DNA of 64,000 bases from positions 3,912,265 to 3,976,264 of the forward strand of contig NZ_KB911581.1 in assembly GCF_000383595.1 (NCBI RefSeq), read 5' to 3'. The notes under the pieces were generated by a model that did not search any database, was not told the origin of the DNA, and was given only the letters and a program-made list of their open reading frames with translations. The DNA is from Streptomyces bottropensis ATCC 25435. GTDB taxonomy: Bacteria; Actinomycetota; Actinomycetes; Streptomycetales; Streptomycetaceae. The position numbers and the translations under genes are program-made. Below, in pieces: positions 7,362-16,340 of the stretch; position 1 is the first letter of the stretch; the number at the start of each line of letters is the position of its first letter.

Positions 7362-9932
7362 TCACTCGTGCGCGATCGCCGCCAGGACGTTCATCCGGGA
7401 GGCGCGCAGCGCGGGCAGCAGGGCCGCCACGACGCCCACCACCGCCGAGCCGATCACCACGGCGACGACCGTGCCCCACGGGATCGCCAGCGCCTTCATG
7501 CCCTGCAGCGCCAGCACCTGCTGCACGCAGACACCCCAGATCAGACCCAGGACGAGCCCGAGGACCGCCCCGAACACGGCGATCACCACCGACTCAAGCC
7601 GGATCATCCGCCGCAGCTGCCGCCGGCCCAGCCCGATCGCGCGCAGCAGTCCGATCTCCCGGGTGCGTTCGACCACCGACAGGGCGAGGGTGTTGACCAC
7701 CCCGAGCACCGCGATGACGATCGCCAGGCCGAGCAGCGCGTAGACGAGATAGAGCAGCACGGCGATCTGGCCGCGGATCAGCTCCTTGTAGTCGGCCTGG
7801 TCGCGGACCTGGACCTGCGGGTAGGCGTCCAGCGTGCGGTCCAGGTTCGCGCGCAGCTCGTCGGCGCCGGTGCCGGACCCGGCGTTCACGTACAGCGCGG
7901 AGTCCTGCCCCTCGGGCACGTACGTCTCGATGGTGGCCATCCCGAAGTACAGCCCGCCCTGCACCCCGAAGCCGTCGGCGGTGTCCTGGTCGGTGAGCGC
8001 GGCCACCTTCAGCTCGGTGTTCTTCCCGGCCGGGAACCGGACGGGGATCGTGCTGCCCACCGTCACGTCGTGGTCCCGCGCGAACTCCGCGTCCATGGCG
8101 ATGGCGCCGTCGGCCAGCGCGGCGCCGCTGTCGCCAGCGGCGTAGGTGACGTTCGCGATCTCGTCCAGCTGGGCGTCGTAGGCCGCGGCGGTCGTCTCGA
8201 CGCGCGCGCCGTCGGGCAGCCGTACCTCGACCGGCGTGAACCGCTGGCGTACGACGAGGCCGACGCCGTCCGTGGCGCGGACCTTGTCGGTGACCTCCTG
8301 CGGGAACGGCATGAAGTTCTGGTTCTGGATGACGAAGTCGGCGCCGAGAGTGTTGTCGATCTCGTCGTCGAAGGACTTGGTCATCGAGGCGCTCGCCACC
8401 GACATGCCGGCGACCAGCGCGATCCCGACCATCAGCGCGGAGGCCGTGGCCCCGGTCCGGCGCGGGTTGCGCAGGGCGTTGCGCTGACTCATCCGGCCGA
8501 TGGAGCCGAACAGCGCGGGGAAGGCGCCACCGAGGACCCGGATCACGGGCCGTACGAGCAGCGGTCCGGCGATGACGGTCGCGACCAGCGTCAGGACCAC
8601 GCCGAGACCGAGCAGGGAGGCGGCGGAACCCGTGTCGGACGACACCGCGCACCCCGCGAGCGCGGCGGCACCGGCCGCTCCCACGATCCCGCCGGCCACC
8701 GCGCGCATCCTCAGCGGCCGCCCCACACCGGCGATCTCGGCGTCGGACAGGGCCGCCATCGGCGACACGGCCGAGGCCCGCCGCGCCGGGAGATAGGCGG
8801 CGACGAAGGTGACGCCGAGCCCGACGGCGTACGCCGCGATCGGCGTCCCGACGCCGATCACCATCTCGGCCGAGCTCAGGTTCATCCCGAAGGCGCCCAT
8901 CAGCTCGATCAGCCCGAAGGCCAGCCCGATGCCGGCGGCGAGGCCCAGCGTCGACCCGACGAGCCCGAGGAGCGCCGCCTCGGCGAGCACCGAGCGCCGC
9001 ACCTGGCGCCGGTCGGCGCCCAGCGCGCGCAAGAGGCCCAGTTCGCGGGTGCGTTGGGCGATGAGCATGGAGAAGGTGTTGACGATGAGGAAGACCCCGA
9101 CGAGTGTCGCGATCCCGGCGAAGCCGAGCATCACGTACTTGATCACGTCGAGGAAGCCGCCGAGCGAGGCGGCCGCCGACTCGGCGCGCTCGTCGGCGGT
9201 CCGGTACTCGTACGCCGTCGGCCCCAGTTCGTCGGCGATCCGCCGCTTGAGCAGCTCGTCGCTCACCCCGGGCTCGGCGGTCACGGAGATGCCGGTGGCC
9301 GCGTCGGGGTCGCCCAGCAGCGCGGTCTGTGCCGTCCGCGTGTCGAGGTAGACGAGCGCGGCTCCGGGGTTGGTGGTGGTGAAGGTGGCGATGCCGACGA
9401 CGCGCACCCGGAAGGAGCCCGGCCCGGCGAGCACCGTCAGGGTGTCGCCGATCTCCACGTCCTTGCTCTTGGCGGTGTCCGCGTCGAGCAGGGCCTGGCC
9501 GGCGCCTCGCGGCGCGTGCCCGCTGGTCAGCTTCACCGGGCTGCGGTCGGTGGGGTGCCAGTTCCTGGCGACGGTGGGGGCGCCCGTGGTCGGTCCCACC
9601 GACTCGTTGTCGCTGTCGACGACCGTGACGTTGTCGACGGACGCGTCGACACGGGCGTCCGCCACACCGTCGATCCCCGCGACCCGCCGCGCGAGCGAGG
9701 CGGGCACGGTCTCGACGGCCCCGGTGGGCAGCTGACCCGTCAGTTCGTCGTCCTTCGGGCCCACGGTCACATCGGCCGAGGTGGAGGCGAAGAGTCGGTC
9801 GAAGGTGCGGGTGACCGTGTCCGAGAAGATCAGGCTGCCCGCGACGAACGCCACGGACAGCACGACCGCCAGCGCCGAGAGCAGCAGCCGCCCCTTGTGC
9901 GCGAGGAAGCTCCGCAGGGTCGCCCTCAGCAC
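7362..9932 (-). CDS. FtsX/MacB-type ABC transporter permease (856 aa)
   Basis: Large permease with two FtsX-like modules. An N-terminal membrane anchor (FLAHKGRLLLSALAVVLSV) is followed by a periplasm-facing MacB-type domain of about 200 residues, then three membrane segments including LIVNTFSMLIAQRTRELGLLRALG. A second anchor, second outer domain, and a C-terminal bundle with VVERTREIGLLRAIGLGRRQ and NVLAAIAHE complete it. An in-frame extension reaches 10253, but that part is antisense-like shadow of the ATPase gene; the GTG at 9932 starts immediately before the first anchor and 4 nt after the ATPase stop. Likely exports or handles a peptide, lipid or antibiotic. Confidence 0.92.
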   Translation of the reverse strand: MLRATLRSFLAHKGRLLLSALAVVLSVAFVAGSLIFSDTVTRTFDRLFASTSADVTVGPKDDELTGQLPTGAVETVPASLARRVAGIDGVADARVDASVDNVTVVDSDNESVGPTTGAPTVARNWHPTDRSPVKLTSGHAPRGAGQALLDADTAKSKDVEIGDTLTVLAGPGSFRVRVVGIATFTTTNPGAALVYLDTRTAQTALLGDPDAATGISVTAEPGVSDELLKRRIADELGPTAYEYRTADERAESAAASLGGFLDVIKYVMLGFAGIATLVGVFLIVNTFSMLIAQRTRELGLLRALGADRRQVRRSVLAEAALLGLVGSTLGLAAGIGLAFGLIELMGAFGMNLSSAEMVIGVGTPIAAYAVGLGVTFVAAYLPARRASAVSPMAALSDAEIAGVGRPLRMRAVAGGIVGAAGAAALAGCAVSSDTGSAASLLGLGVVLTLVATVIAGPLLVRPVIRVLGGAFPALFGSIGRMSQRNALRNPRRTGATASALMVGIALVAGMSVASASMTKSFDDEIDNTLGADFVIQNQNFMPFPQEVTDKVRATDGVGLVVRQRFTPVEVRLPDGARVETTAAAYDAQLDEIANVTYAAGDSGAALADGAIAMDAEFARDHDVTVGSTIPVRFPAGKNTELKVAALTDQDTADGFGVQGGLYFGMATIETYVPEGQDSALYVNAGSGTGADELRANLDRTLDAYPQVQVRDQADYKELIRGQIAVLLYLVYALLGLAIVIAVLGVVNTLALSVVERTREIGLLRAIGLGRRQLRRMIRLESVVIAVFGAVLGLVLGLIWGVCVQQVLALQGMKALAIPWGTVVAVVIGSAVVGVVAALLPALRASRMNVLAAIAHE

Positions 9933-9936
9933 GGTC

Positions 9937-10824
9937 TCAGTCCTTGCCGGGGCCGACGGACCGGTCGCCGGGCCCGCCCGCGGACCCGCTGCCGGGGGCG
10001 CCCTCCCCGTCGGGGGAGGCCAGAGGTGTGTCGGCGGCCGGGGCCTGGGGGTTCTTCCCCGAGAAGAGACGCATGCGTTCCAGGACCGCTTCGGCCGTGG
10101 GGCGTTCCATGCGGTCCACGATCCGCCCGTCCGCGAGGTAGAGCACCAGGTCGGAGTGGGCGGCGGCGCCGGGGTCGTGGGTGACCATGACGACCGTCTG
10201 GCCCAGCTGGTCGACCGCCTCGCGCAGGAAGCCGAGCACTTCGAGCCCGGCACGGGAGTCGAGGTTGCCGGTCGGCTCGTCGGCGAAGATCAGCTCGGGC
10301 CGGGAGGCGAGTGCGCGGGCGCAGGCGACGCGCTGCTGCTGCCCGCCCGAGAGCTGCGAGGGGCGGTGCCCCAGCCGGTCGCGCAGCCCGAGCGTGTCGA
10401 TGACCTGGTCCAGCCACTTCTCGTCGGGCTTCTTGCCCGCGATGTCCATCGGCAGGGTGATGTTCTCGGCCGCGTTCAGCGTCGGGATCAGGTTGAAGGA
10501 CTGGAACATGAAGCCGATCCGGTCCCGGCGCAACCGCGTCAGATCGCGTTCCCTGAGCCCGGTGATCTCCGTGTCCCCGAGCCACACCTGTCCGGCCGAG
10601 ACGGTGTCGAGCCCGGCCAGGCAGTGCATCAGGGTGGACTTTCCCGAGCCCGAGGGGCCCATGACGGCGGTGAAGCGGCCGCGCGCGATGTCCACGTCGA
10701 CCGAGTCGAGGGCGAGGACCTTGGTCTCTCCCGAGCCGTACGCCTTCGTCAGGCCCCGGGCGCGGGCGGCGACGGCGTCGGCTTCCGCGCGGCCGAGGGG
10801 GTGCTCAGCGGCAGCAGTGGACAA
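9937..10824 (-). CDS. ABC transporter ATP-binding protein (MacB/LolD-like)
   Basis: 295 residues. Walker A GPSGSGKST, Q-loop region MFQSFNLIPTL, signature LSGGQQQR, Walker B LIFADEPTGNLD and the switch His in VTHDPGAA are all present, as in MacB/LolD/FtsE-type ATPases. A C-terminal tail of about 50 residues is Gly/Pro/Ala-rich and looks disordered. It precedes the FtsX permease by 4 nt and forms a two-gene exporter with it. Confidence 0.95.
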   Translation of the reverse strand: MSTAAAEHPLGRAEADAVAARARGLTKAYGSGETKVLALDSVDVDIARGRFTAVMGPSGSGKSTLMHCLAGLDTVSAGQVWLGDTEITGLRERDLTRLRRDRIGFMFQSFNLIPTLNAAENITLPMDIAGKKPDEKWLDQVIDTLGLRDRLGHRPSQLSGGQQQRVACARALASRPELIFADEPTGNLDSRAGLEVLGFLREAVDQLGQTVVMVTHDPGAAAHSDLVLYLADGRIVDRMERPTAEAVLERMRLFSGKNPQAPAADTPLASPDGEGAPGSGSAGGPGDRSVGPGKD

Positions 10825-11007
10825 AACGGCCTCCAGGCTCGAACCAGTTCGAATTCCGGGCGCTCCCGGCCGAGCCTAGTGTGATGTGCGGCACAGCAGG
10901 AATCCCCCCGAAGTCCGAGGCGGTCTCCGTCGCAGGTCGGGTTCCCGATCTCCGTGTAAGGGGCACGCAAAAAGGACCCTTAGGGGTGGACGGAGGCGAA
11001 GGCGCCC

Positions 11008-11037
11008 TTGCCACTGCTAGCACTCCGGCGCTAGCGT
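11008..11037 (+). promoter_or_regulatory. Promoter and operator of the toxin-antitoxin pair
   Basis: TTGCCA (11008-11013), 18 nt, TAGCGT (11032-11037), with the ATG of the antitoxin 6 nt further on, so the mRNA is probably leaderless. A perfect inverted repeat, GCTAGC (11016-11021), 8 nt, GCTAGC (11030-11035), covers the spacer and the -10. Such a site fits autorepression by the ribbon-helix-helix antitoxin; that is inference. Confidence 0.55.
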
Positions 11038-11043
11038 CGAGTC

Positions 11044-11283
11044 ATGGCCAAGACCCAGCTGAACGTCCGAGTGGACGAGGACACGGCCCGGGCCGCCCGT
11101 GAACGAGCCCTGGAGCGCGGGATGAGTGTGAACCGGTACATCGAGGAACTGGTCCGGCAGGACACCGGCGAGGCGGGTCACACCTTCGTCGAGTCCGCCG
11201 CCGACTTCATGAAGCAGTACGAGGCGGTCTTCGCCGAGGAGTTCGGCGCCGATCACGAGGGCCGGCACGAGGGACGTCACTGA
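11044..11283 (+). CDS. Ribbon-helix-helix antitoxin-like protein
   Basis: 79 residues. The N-terminal KTQLNVRVDEDTARAARERA followed by MSVNRYIEELV is the beta-strand/helix/helix pattern of ribbon-helix-helix (Arc/MetJ) DNA-binding proteins. The C-terminal half (HTFVESAADFMKQYEAVFAEEF) is the likely toxin-binding part and ends in a His-rich tail. The Fic-like gene starts 4 nt after its stop, a typical antitoxin-first layout. The palindrome over its own promoter supports autoregulation. Confidence 0.82.
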   Translation: MAKTQLNVRVDEDTARAARERALERGMSVNRYIEELVRQDTGEAGHTFVESAADFMKQYEAVFAEEFGADHEGRHEGRH

Positions 11284-11287
11284 TCCC

Positions 11288-11662
11288 TTGAGTCAGCTCA
11301 CAATCGACCTGTCCTGGCTCCTCATGGTCGCCGAACGGAAGACGCCCGGAGATCCACAGGTCTCCGACTGGGGCGCCCTCGTCGCGGCCGTCGCCCGGCA
11401 CGAGGCCGAGATCTTCGACGTCCCCGTCTACGACACCCCGTACGCCCGGGCCGCCGCCCTCCTCCAAGTCCTCATGCACGTCCCGGCGTTGGAGCGCTCC
11501 AACGCGCTGTTCGCCTCCGCCGTCGCCTACGGCTACCTCGTGGCCAGCGGCGTCAAGGTCGTCACCTCCGCCGAGCAGGTGCGCGAACTGGCCCGGCTGG
11601 TCAAGAGCGGCGAGGCCACCGTGCAGGACATCACGCAGGAGCTGCGTCAGTGGAGCCTGTGA
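11288..11662 (+). CDS. Fic/Doc-like toxin component with degenerate active-site motif
   Basis: 124 residues, TTG start at 11288 just after the antitoxin stop. It resembles the actinobacterial proteins usually named Fic-family toxin component: all helical, with MHVPALERSNALFA where Doc has its Fic motif. The canonical HPFxxGNKR is not intact: His64 is present, but Pro, Phe, Gly and Lys/Arg are not in register and the Asn sits at +8. AMPylation or phosphorylation is therefore doubtful, and it may be an inactive or divergent toxin. The last 32 nt overlap the convergent methyltransferase gene. Confidence 0.72.
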   Translation: MSQLTIDLSWLLMVAERKTPGDPQVSDWGALVAAVARHEAEIFDVPVYDTPYARAAALLQVLMHVPALERSNALFASAVAYGYLVASGVKVVTSAEQVRELARLVKSGEATVQDITQELRQWSL

Positions 11663-12317
11663 CGCCGGGCCGCCGGGCCCGGCCCAGCACGCAGTAGGAA
11701 CTCGGCAGCCGCGGCCCCTGCTCGGGCACCAGGACCTCCCGGACCGCCTCGACCTCGAACCCGGCGGCCCGGATCACGGCGACCGGGTCGCGGGAGACAT
11801 GGCAGCCGCCGAACAGCAACGGCCACACCGTGCCGTCCAGCGCCCGCTGAGCCGTCCGCGTCGCCCGCCCGCCGCCCCGGCCGTGCTCGAAGAACCGCAG
11901 CTCACCGCCAGGGCGCAGCACCCGCCGCACCTCGTTCAGCGAGCGCCGTACGTCCCGCACGCTGCACAGCACCAGCGACACCACGGCCGCGTCGAACGCC
12001 TCGCTCTTGACCGGCAGCGCCTCCGCCGCGCCCGGCACCACGTCCACGGGCACCTCGGCGCGCAGGGCGGACTCCAGGGCCAGCCGCCGCAGGGAGTGCT
12101 CCGGTTCGATCGCCACCACCTCCGAGACCGCGCTCGGGTAGCGCGCGAAGTTCAGACCGTTCCCGGCGCCGATCTCGATGACCCGCCCCGACAGCCCCGC
12201 CAGCAACTCCTCGCGCAGGGGACCGATCCTCGGCTCCGCCGACACGCTCAGTCTGGCGTAGAACCGGGCGAAGAGGGGGTGGTGCACGGCGTCCGTCGTG
12301 GCGCGGGCGCGGGCCAT
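11631..12317 (-). CDS. SAM-dependent methyltransferase, class I
   Basis: 228 residues from the ATG at 12317, which has GGGAGG 5 nt upstream; a longer in-frame extension to 12476 has no such signal and atypical composition. Motif I is VIEIGAGNGLNFARYP, the acidic end of strand beta-2 is VAIEPEH, and the post-motif ALPVKSEAFDAAVVSLVLC matches UbiE/Methyltransf_11 enzymes. Substrate not deducible. Its 3' end overlaps the toxin gene on the other strand by 32 bp. Confidence 0.88.
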   Translation of the reverse strand: MARARATTDAVHHPLFARFYARLSVSAEPRIGPLREELLAGLSGRVIEIGAGNGLNFARYPSAVSEVVAIEPEHSLRRLALESALRAEVPVDVVPGAAEALPVKSEAFDAAVVSLVLCSVRDVRRSLNEVRRVLRPGGELRFFEHGRGGGRATRTAQRALDGTVWPLLFGGCHVSRDPVAVIRAAGFEVEAVREVLVPEQGPRLPSSYCVLGRARRPGVTGSTDAAPA

Positions 12318-12506
12318 GAGGACCTCCCGAAGAGGACGGCAGATACCGCGATTGTCCCCCGGGAAGCACCGGCTCACCCGTCGCGGCCGGGACGGGGGGA
12401 CGGTCCGGGGAGCGCGACCGGGGCAAAACGCCTCGCCCGCCGCGTGTCCCTGGGGAGGAGGCCACGCGACGGGCACGGGTGTACGAGGTGCCGACCGCCG
12501 GGACGA

Positions 12507-13193
12507 TCAGGCGATGAAGGCGCGGACCTGGTCGTAGATGCCCTTGTCGTTGTTCATGTCGTTGTGCGGGACACAGCCGACCTCGACGTTGGTCGCACCG
12601 CTGAGGATCGCGGAGGTGTCCGGGGTGAGCGCGTCGTCGCAGTTCGACCAGTAGCTGGCGTACGACACACTGCCCGGCGTCTCGTCACCGGAGTTCAGCG
12701 AGGTCAGGAACGAGCTGCCGGTGTACATCTCGCCGCAGGACGTGTAGAGCCACCGGCACCAACCGGCCACGGTCGTCCCGTGGTTCACGCCGGCCGCGGA
12801 GACGAAGTCGTCCACGTACGCCGTACCGCCGAGGTTCTTGAGGTAGTACCGGGAGCTGAGCGCGCCCATCGAGTGGACGACCACGTCGACCTTCGCCGCG
12901 CCCGTCGCGGCCCGCACGCTCTCGATCTTGGTCTTGAGCTGCGCGGCCGTCGTGACATTGGACTGGCCCCAGTCGTAGGACCAGGAGTACAGCTCCGCGG
13001 ACGTGTAGCCGTCGGCCTTGAAGTGCGCGATCCAGTCGTCCCAGCTGCTGGACGAACTGCTCAGACCGTGCACGAAGACCACGGGGTTGCGGGTCGCGGC
13101 CTGAGCGGAGGTCGCGGAGAAGGAGAGCGACAGAAGGAGCGTGGTGGTCACGGTCGTGAGAGCCGTGGCGATACGGCGCATGCGGCGCTGCAT
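12507..13193 (-). CDS. Secreted triacylglycerol lipase / esterase (Lipase_2 type)
   Basis: 228 residues. A Sec signal peptide occupies about residues 1-32 (basic start, hydrophobic core, SATSAQA cleavage region). The mature protein begins with NPVVFVHGLSS (oxyanion region), and the nucleophile Ser108 is in VVVHSMGALSS. Candidate acid and base residues lie in NCDDALTPDTSAI and GCVPHNDM. Four cysteines probably form disulfides. It resembles Streptomyces LipA/Lipase_2 enzymes. Monocistronic, with about 100 bp to the divergent LuxR-type gene. Confidence 0.9.
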   Translation of the reverse strand: MQRRMRRIATALTTVTTTLLLSLSFSATSAQAATRNPVVFVHGLSSSSSSWDDWIAHFKADGYTSAELYSWSYDWGQSNVTTAAQLKTKIESVRAATGAAKVDVVVHSMGALSSRYYLKNLGGTAYVDDFVSAAGVNHGTTVAGWCRWLYTSCGEMYTGSSFLTSLNSGDETPGSVSYASYWSNCDDALTPDTSAILSGATNVEVGCVPHNDMNNDKGIYDQVRAFIA

Positions 13194-13299
13194 GGTGCCT
13201 CCTGAAACGGGTGGGGTTCGTCTGGAGTGTCAGCGGGGTCTACGCGCGCCGCATCGGCGAAATCGCCGGTCTTTACTGGTCGGTTAACTCGCAAGTAAC

Positions 13300-15516
13300 G
13301 TGATGAGCGTGGTGACCCCGGTGAACCCCCCACAGCTTCCGCATCGCTCGCCACCGCCCCCCACGCACGCGTGGCCGAGCCCGGACACAGCGTCGGCCGC
13401 CGCGCCCACGCTGTCCGAAGGCGTGCGCGTACGCCTGCTGTACGCCGCCCACGGCGATCCGCGCGCCGCCGCGGAACTCGCCGCCGCCCTGACCCCCCGT
13501 CAGCGCACGGGCCTCGACCCGCTCCCCGCCGAGCCCCTGGCGCTGGCCCCCGTCCTGTTGCGCGGCCACCGGCGGGACGTACGCGCCCTGCCCGACGACA
13601 CCCGTTTCCTGCTGCTTCTCGCCGCCGCCGACCAGTACCCGGTCCGCACGCACGCCTACGCGCGCGCCGTCACGGCCGCCCGGCTCGACACCCGCCCCCT
13701 CGACACGGCGGAGGCGGCCGGGCTCGCGCACACCACGACCCAGGGCATCGTCTTCCCGGACGCCTGGACCCGCGTCGCCGTATACGAGTCGGCGTCCATG
13801 GCCGACCGGCGCGAGGCGCACCGCCTCCTCGCCGCGGTCCTCAGCGGCGAGGGCGAGCGGCCGGGCCGCAGCTGGCACCGGGCCGCCGCCGCCCTCGGCC
13901 CCAGCCGCCGCCTCGCCGCCGAACTGCGCCTGTCGGCACGGGTGGCACGTGCCATCGGTGACCCCGCGCTCGCCTCCGCCCTCGCCGAACGCGCCGCCGG
14001 GCTCACCCCCGAACCCGCCGAACGCATGCCCCTGCTCGCCCAGGCCGCCGCCGAGGCCTGGCAGTCGGGAGACGGCGACCGCGCCCGCCGCCTCGTCGCC
14101 GCCACCGACGACGACGCCCTCGCGGGACTGCTCGCCCTGCGCGCCGGAAACGCCGCCGAGGCCTTCGACGCCCTGCTCACCGCCGCCGTCCGGCACGTCG
14201 GCGAGCGCACCCCGGACAGGGCCGCCCATCTACTGGCACGAGCCACCGAGGCCGCCATCTACACCGGCGACCTGCGCCGCTGCCGGGAGGCCGCCGCCGT
14301 CGCCGACGCGCTCGGCATCGCGCCGCCCAGCACGCTCGGCGCGCTCGCCGCCGCGTTCGAAGGTCGCTACGACGACGCCCGGGACGTGCTCGAAGCAGCC
14401 GCCGGGCGCTGCGGACCCGGTGGCGACCCCACCCAGCTCATCCACTCCGGGATCGCCGCCCTCCTCCTCGGCGACCACACCCGCGCGTTCACCGCCACCG
14501 CCCGCGCCGCCTCCTCCGCCCGCGCCAGGGGCGAGACGGTGACCGTGCCGCAGGCCATGGAGTTCCGGGCCTACGCGGAGTTCTGGACCGGACGCCCGAG
14601 GGCCGCCGAGGCCGCCACCGTGGACGCCCTGCGCCAGGCGTACGCCACCGGGCAGGACAACGGCGCCTGCCATCTCCAGGCCGCCCTCGCGATGTTCGCG
14701 GCCGTCACCGGCGACGAACAGGTGTGCCGGGAGCGCGCCGAGTCCGCCCGCGCGTACGCCCTGGAGCGCGGACTCGGACTGCCCGCCGCCCTCGCCATGT
14801 TCGCCCTCGCCTTCCTCGACCTGAGCACCGGCCGGTACGCCGCCTCGGCGGCCCGGCTGCGCGCACTCGCCGGCTTCGGCCCCGGGCACGGGCACCGGGC
14901 CGTGCGGCACCTCGCCACACCGCACTACGTCGAGGCCGCCGTCCGCACCGGCGACACCCGGGTGGCCCGGGCCGCGCACGCCGACTACGACCGCTGGGCC
15001 CGTACCGTGCGCAGCGCCGACGACCTCGCCCTCAGCGCCCGCTGCCGTGCGCTGCTCGCCACCGGGGAGGAATCCGTCGAGCACTACCGCGCGGCGCTCG
15101 ACCTGCACGCCTCCGGCACCCGGGACGTCGAACGCGCTCGCACGGAACTGCTGTTCGGCAGCGCCCTGCGTCGGCTGCGCAACCGCACCGAGGCCCGCGA
15201 CCGGCTGTACAGCGCCCTGGAGGCCTTCGAGCACTTCGGCTCCCCGCACTGCGCGGCCCAGGCCCGCGCGGAACTCCGGGCCCTCGGCGAGCGCGCCTCC
15301 GCGGCGCCGGCCGCGGAGGCTCTGGCGTCCCGCCTCACCGCCCAGCAGTTGATGATCGCCCGCATGGCGGCGGAGGGCGCCACCAACCGGGAGATCGCCG
15401 CGCGGCTGCTGCTGAGCCCCCGCACGATCGACCACCATCTGCGAGGGGTGTTCTCGCGGTTGGGGATCCGGTCGAGGATCGAATTGGTGCGGCTGCTGGG
15501 GGAGACGGAGACGTGA
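13300..15516 (+). CDS. Large LuxR-type transcriptional regulator lacking a P-loop
   Basis: 738 residues. A LuxR/GerE helix-turn-helix ends the protein (LTAQQLMIARMAAEGATNREIAARL then SPRTIDHHLRGVFSRLGI). The remaining 670 residues are Ala/Leu/Arg-rich helical repeats like the TPR region of LAL (MalT-type) regulators. There is no Walker A or B, so the N-terminal AAA/STAND ATPase of true LAL proteins is missing. Possible starts are GTG 13300, ATG 13303 and GTG 13309. It is divergent from the secreted lipase, which could be a target. Confidence 0.85.
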   Translation: MMSVVTPVNPPQLPHRSPPPPTHAWPSPDTASAAAPTLSEGVRVRLLYAAHGDPRAAAELAAALTPRQRTGLDPLPAEPLALAPVLLRGHRRDVRALPDDTRFLLLLAAADQYPVRTHAYARAVTAARLDTRPLDTAEAAGLAHTTTQGIVFPDAWTRVAVYESASMADRREAHRLLAAVLSGEGERPGRSWHRAAAALGPSRRLAAELRLSARVARAIGDPALASALAERAAGLTPEPAERMPLLAQAAAEAWQSGDGDRARRLVAATDDDALAGLLALRAGNAAEAFDALLTAAVRHVGERTPDRAAHLLARATEAAIYTGDLRRCREAAAVADALGIAPPSTLGALAAAFEGRYDDARDVLEAAAGRCGPGGDPTQLIHSGIAALLLGDHTRAFTATARAASSARARGETVTVPQAMEFRAYAEFWTGRPRAAEAATVDALRQAYATGQDNGACHLQAALAMFAAVTGDEQVCRERAESARAYALERGLGLPAALAMFALAFLDLSTGRYAASAARLRALAGFGPGHGHRAVRHLATPHYVEAAVRTGDTRVARAAHADYDRWARTVRSADDLALSARCRALLATGEESVEHYRAALDLHASGTRDVERARTELLFGSALRRLRNRTEARDRLYSALEAFEHFGSPHCAAQARAELRALGERASAAPAAEALASRLTAQQLMIARMAAEGATNREIAARLLLSPRTIDHHLRGVFSRLGIRSRIELVRLLGETET

Positions 15517-15519
15517 GGC

Positions 15520-15585
15520 CGGCCCGCGCCCCGTCAGGGGCGCGGGGACCCGCGCGACCAGCCACGACGAACCCGCGGCCGACCC
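15520..15585 (-). repeat. Dispersed intergenic repeat, copy D (short form)
   Basis: Between the convergent LuxR-type gene and bioD. On the minus strand it reads GTCGTGGCTGGTCGCGC, then CCCCGCGCCCCTGACGGGGCGCG-like sequence. The hairpin CGCGCCCC (15525-15532), loop GTCA, GGGGCGCG (15537-15544) is perfect and could end transcription from both sides. Related copies lie at 31140, 55459, 57632, 58295 and 62172. Confidence 0.7.
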
Positions 15586-15595
15586 GGCGGATCCC

Positions 15596-16315
15596 CTACG
15601 GCGCGGCTTCGGCGGCCTGGAAGGAAGCGGCGTCCCACACCCCGCCGAGCGCCGGCGCCAGCCAGCCCCCGGCCCCCGCTCGGAAGTCGACCGGCTCCCA
15701 CGCCCCCACCCCGGACGGCACCGCACCCAGCAACGGCACCCCCGCCACCACCGGCAGATCCGCCAGATTGCAGCGGCACGCCAGATCGGGCGCCGAGGGC
15801 CAGCCGCCGATGACGACGCCCGCCAGCTCCACCTCCCGCACGGCGAGTTCGCGGGCCGTCAGCTCGGTGGTGTTGAGCGTTCCGAGACCCGCCGAGGCGA
15901 CCAGCAGCACCGGCGCGCCGAGCAGCCGGGCCGAGTCCGCCAGGGTGCCGCCCGCCTCGTCGAAGCGCACGAGGAGACCGCCCGCGCCCTCGACCAGCAC
16001 CAGGTCGTGGTCGACCGCCAGTTTGGCCGCCGCCTCGGCGACGTCCTCGGGGTGCACCGGAGGAAGACCGGCACGCCGGGCGGCGGTCGCCGGGGCCAAG
16101 GGCTCCGGATAGCGGGCGAGTTCACGGACGGTCACGGCGCCCGCGAGCCGGGCCACCTCGTCCGCGTCCCCGCGCTCGTCCGGCCGTACGCCGGTCTGCG
16201 CGGGCTTGAGGACGGCCACGGACCGGCCGGCCGCCACGGCCACCGCCGCGACGGCCGCCGTGGTGACGGTCTTGCCGACCTCCGTCCCCGTCCCCGTGAT
16301 CACCAGAACCGTCAT
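15596..16315 (-). CDS. bioD: Dethiobiotin synthase
   Basis: 239 residues; makes the ureido ring of dethiobiotin from DAPA, CO2 and ATP. The P-loop GTGTEVGKT is at residues 8-16, followed by KPAQTGV (substrate Lys) and VEGAGGLLVRF, all diagnostic of BioD. Last gene of the bioB-bioA-bioD set. It lies 59 bp after the bioA stop, in a gap filled by an 8-bp tandem repeat whose units resemble its own start context (ATGACGG). Confidence 0.95.
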   Translation of the reverse strand: MTVLVITGTGTEVGKTVTTAAVAAVAVAAGRSVAVLKPAQTGVRPDERGDADEVARLAGAVTVRELARYPEPLAPATAARRAGLPPVHPEDVAEAAAKLAVDHDLVLVEGAGGLLVRFDEAGGTLADSARLLGAPVLLVASAGLGTLNTTELTARELAVREVELAGVVIGGWPSAPDLACRCNLADLPVVAGVPLLGAVPSGVGAWEPVDFRAGAGGWLAPALGGVWDAASFQAAEAAP

Positions 16316-16340
16316 GTCATCACTTCCGTCATCCTCTGTC

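Noticed and set aside
7227..10184. 985-residue open frame opposite the ABC permease
   Set aside because: Antisense to a clear FtsX permease; composition rich in Arg, Gly, His and Asp with no motif, as usual for shadows in GC-rich DNA.
9933..10253. N-terminal extension of the FtsX permease
   Set aside because: Lies wholly in the ATPase gene in another frame; the GTG at 9932 directly precedes the first membrane segment.
12318..12476. N-terminal extension of the methyltransferase
   Set aside because: The inner ATG at 12317 has a good ribosome site and family length.
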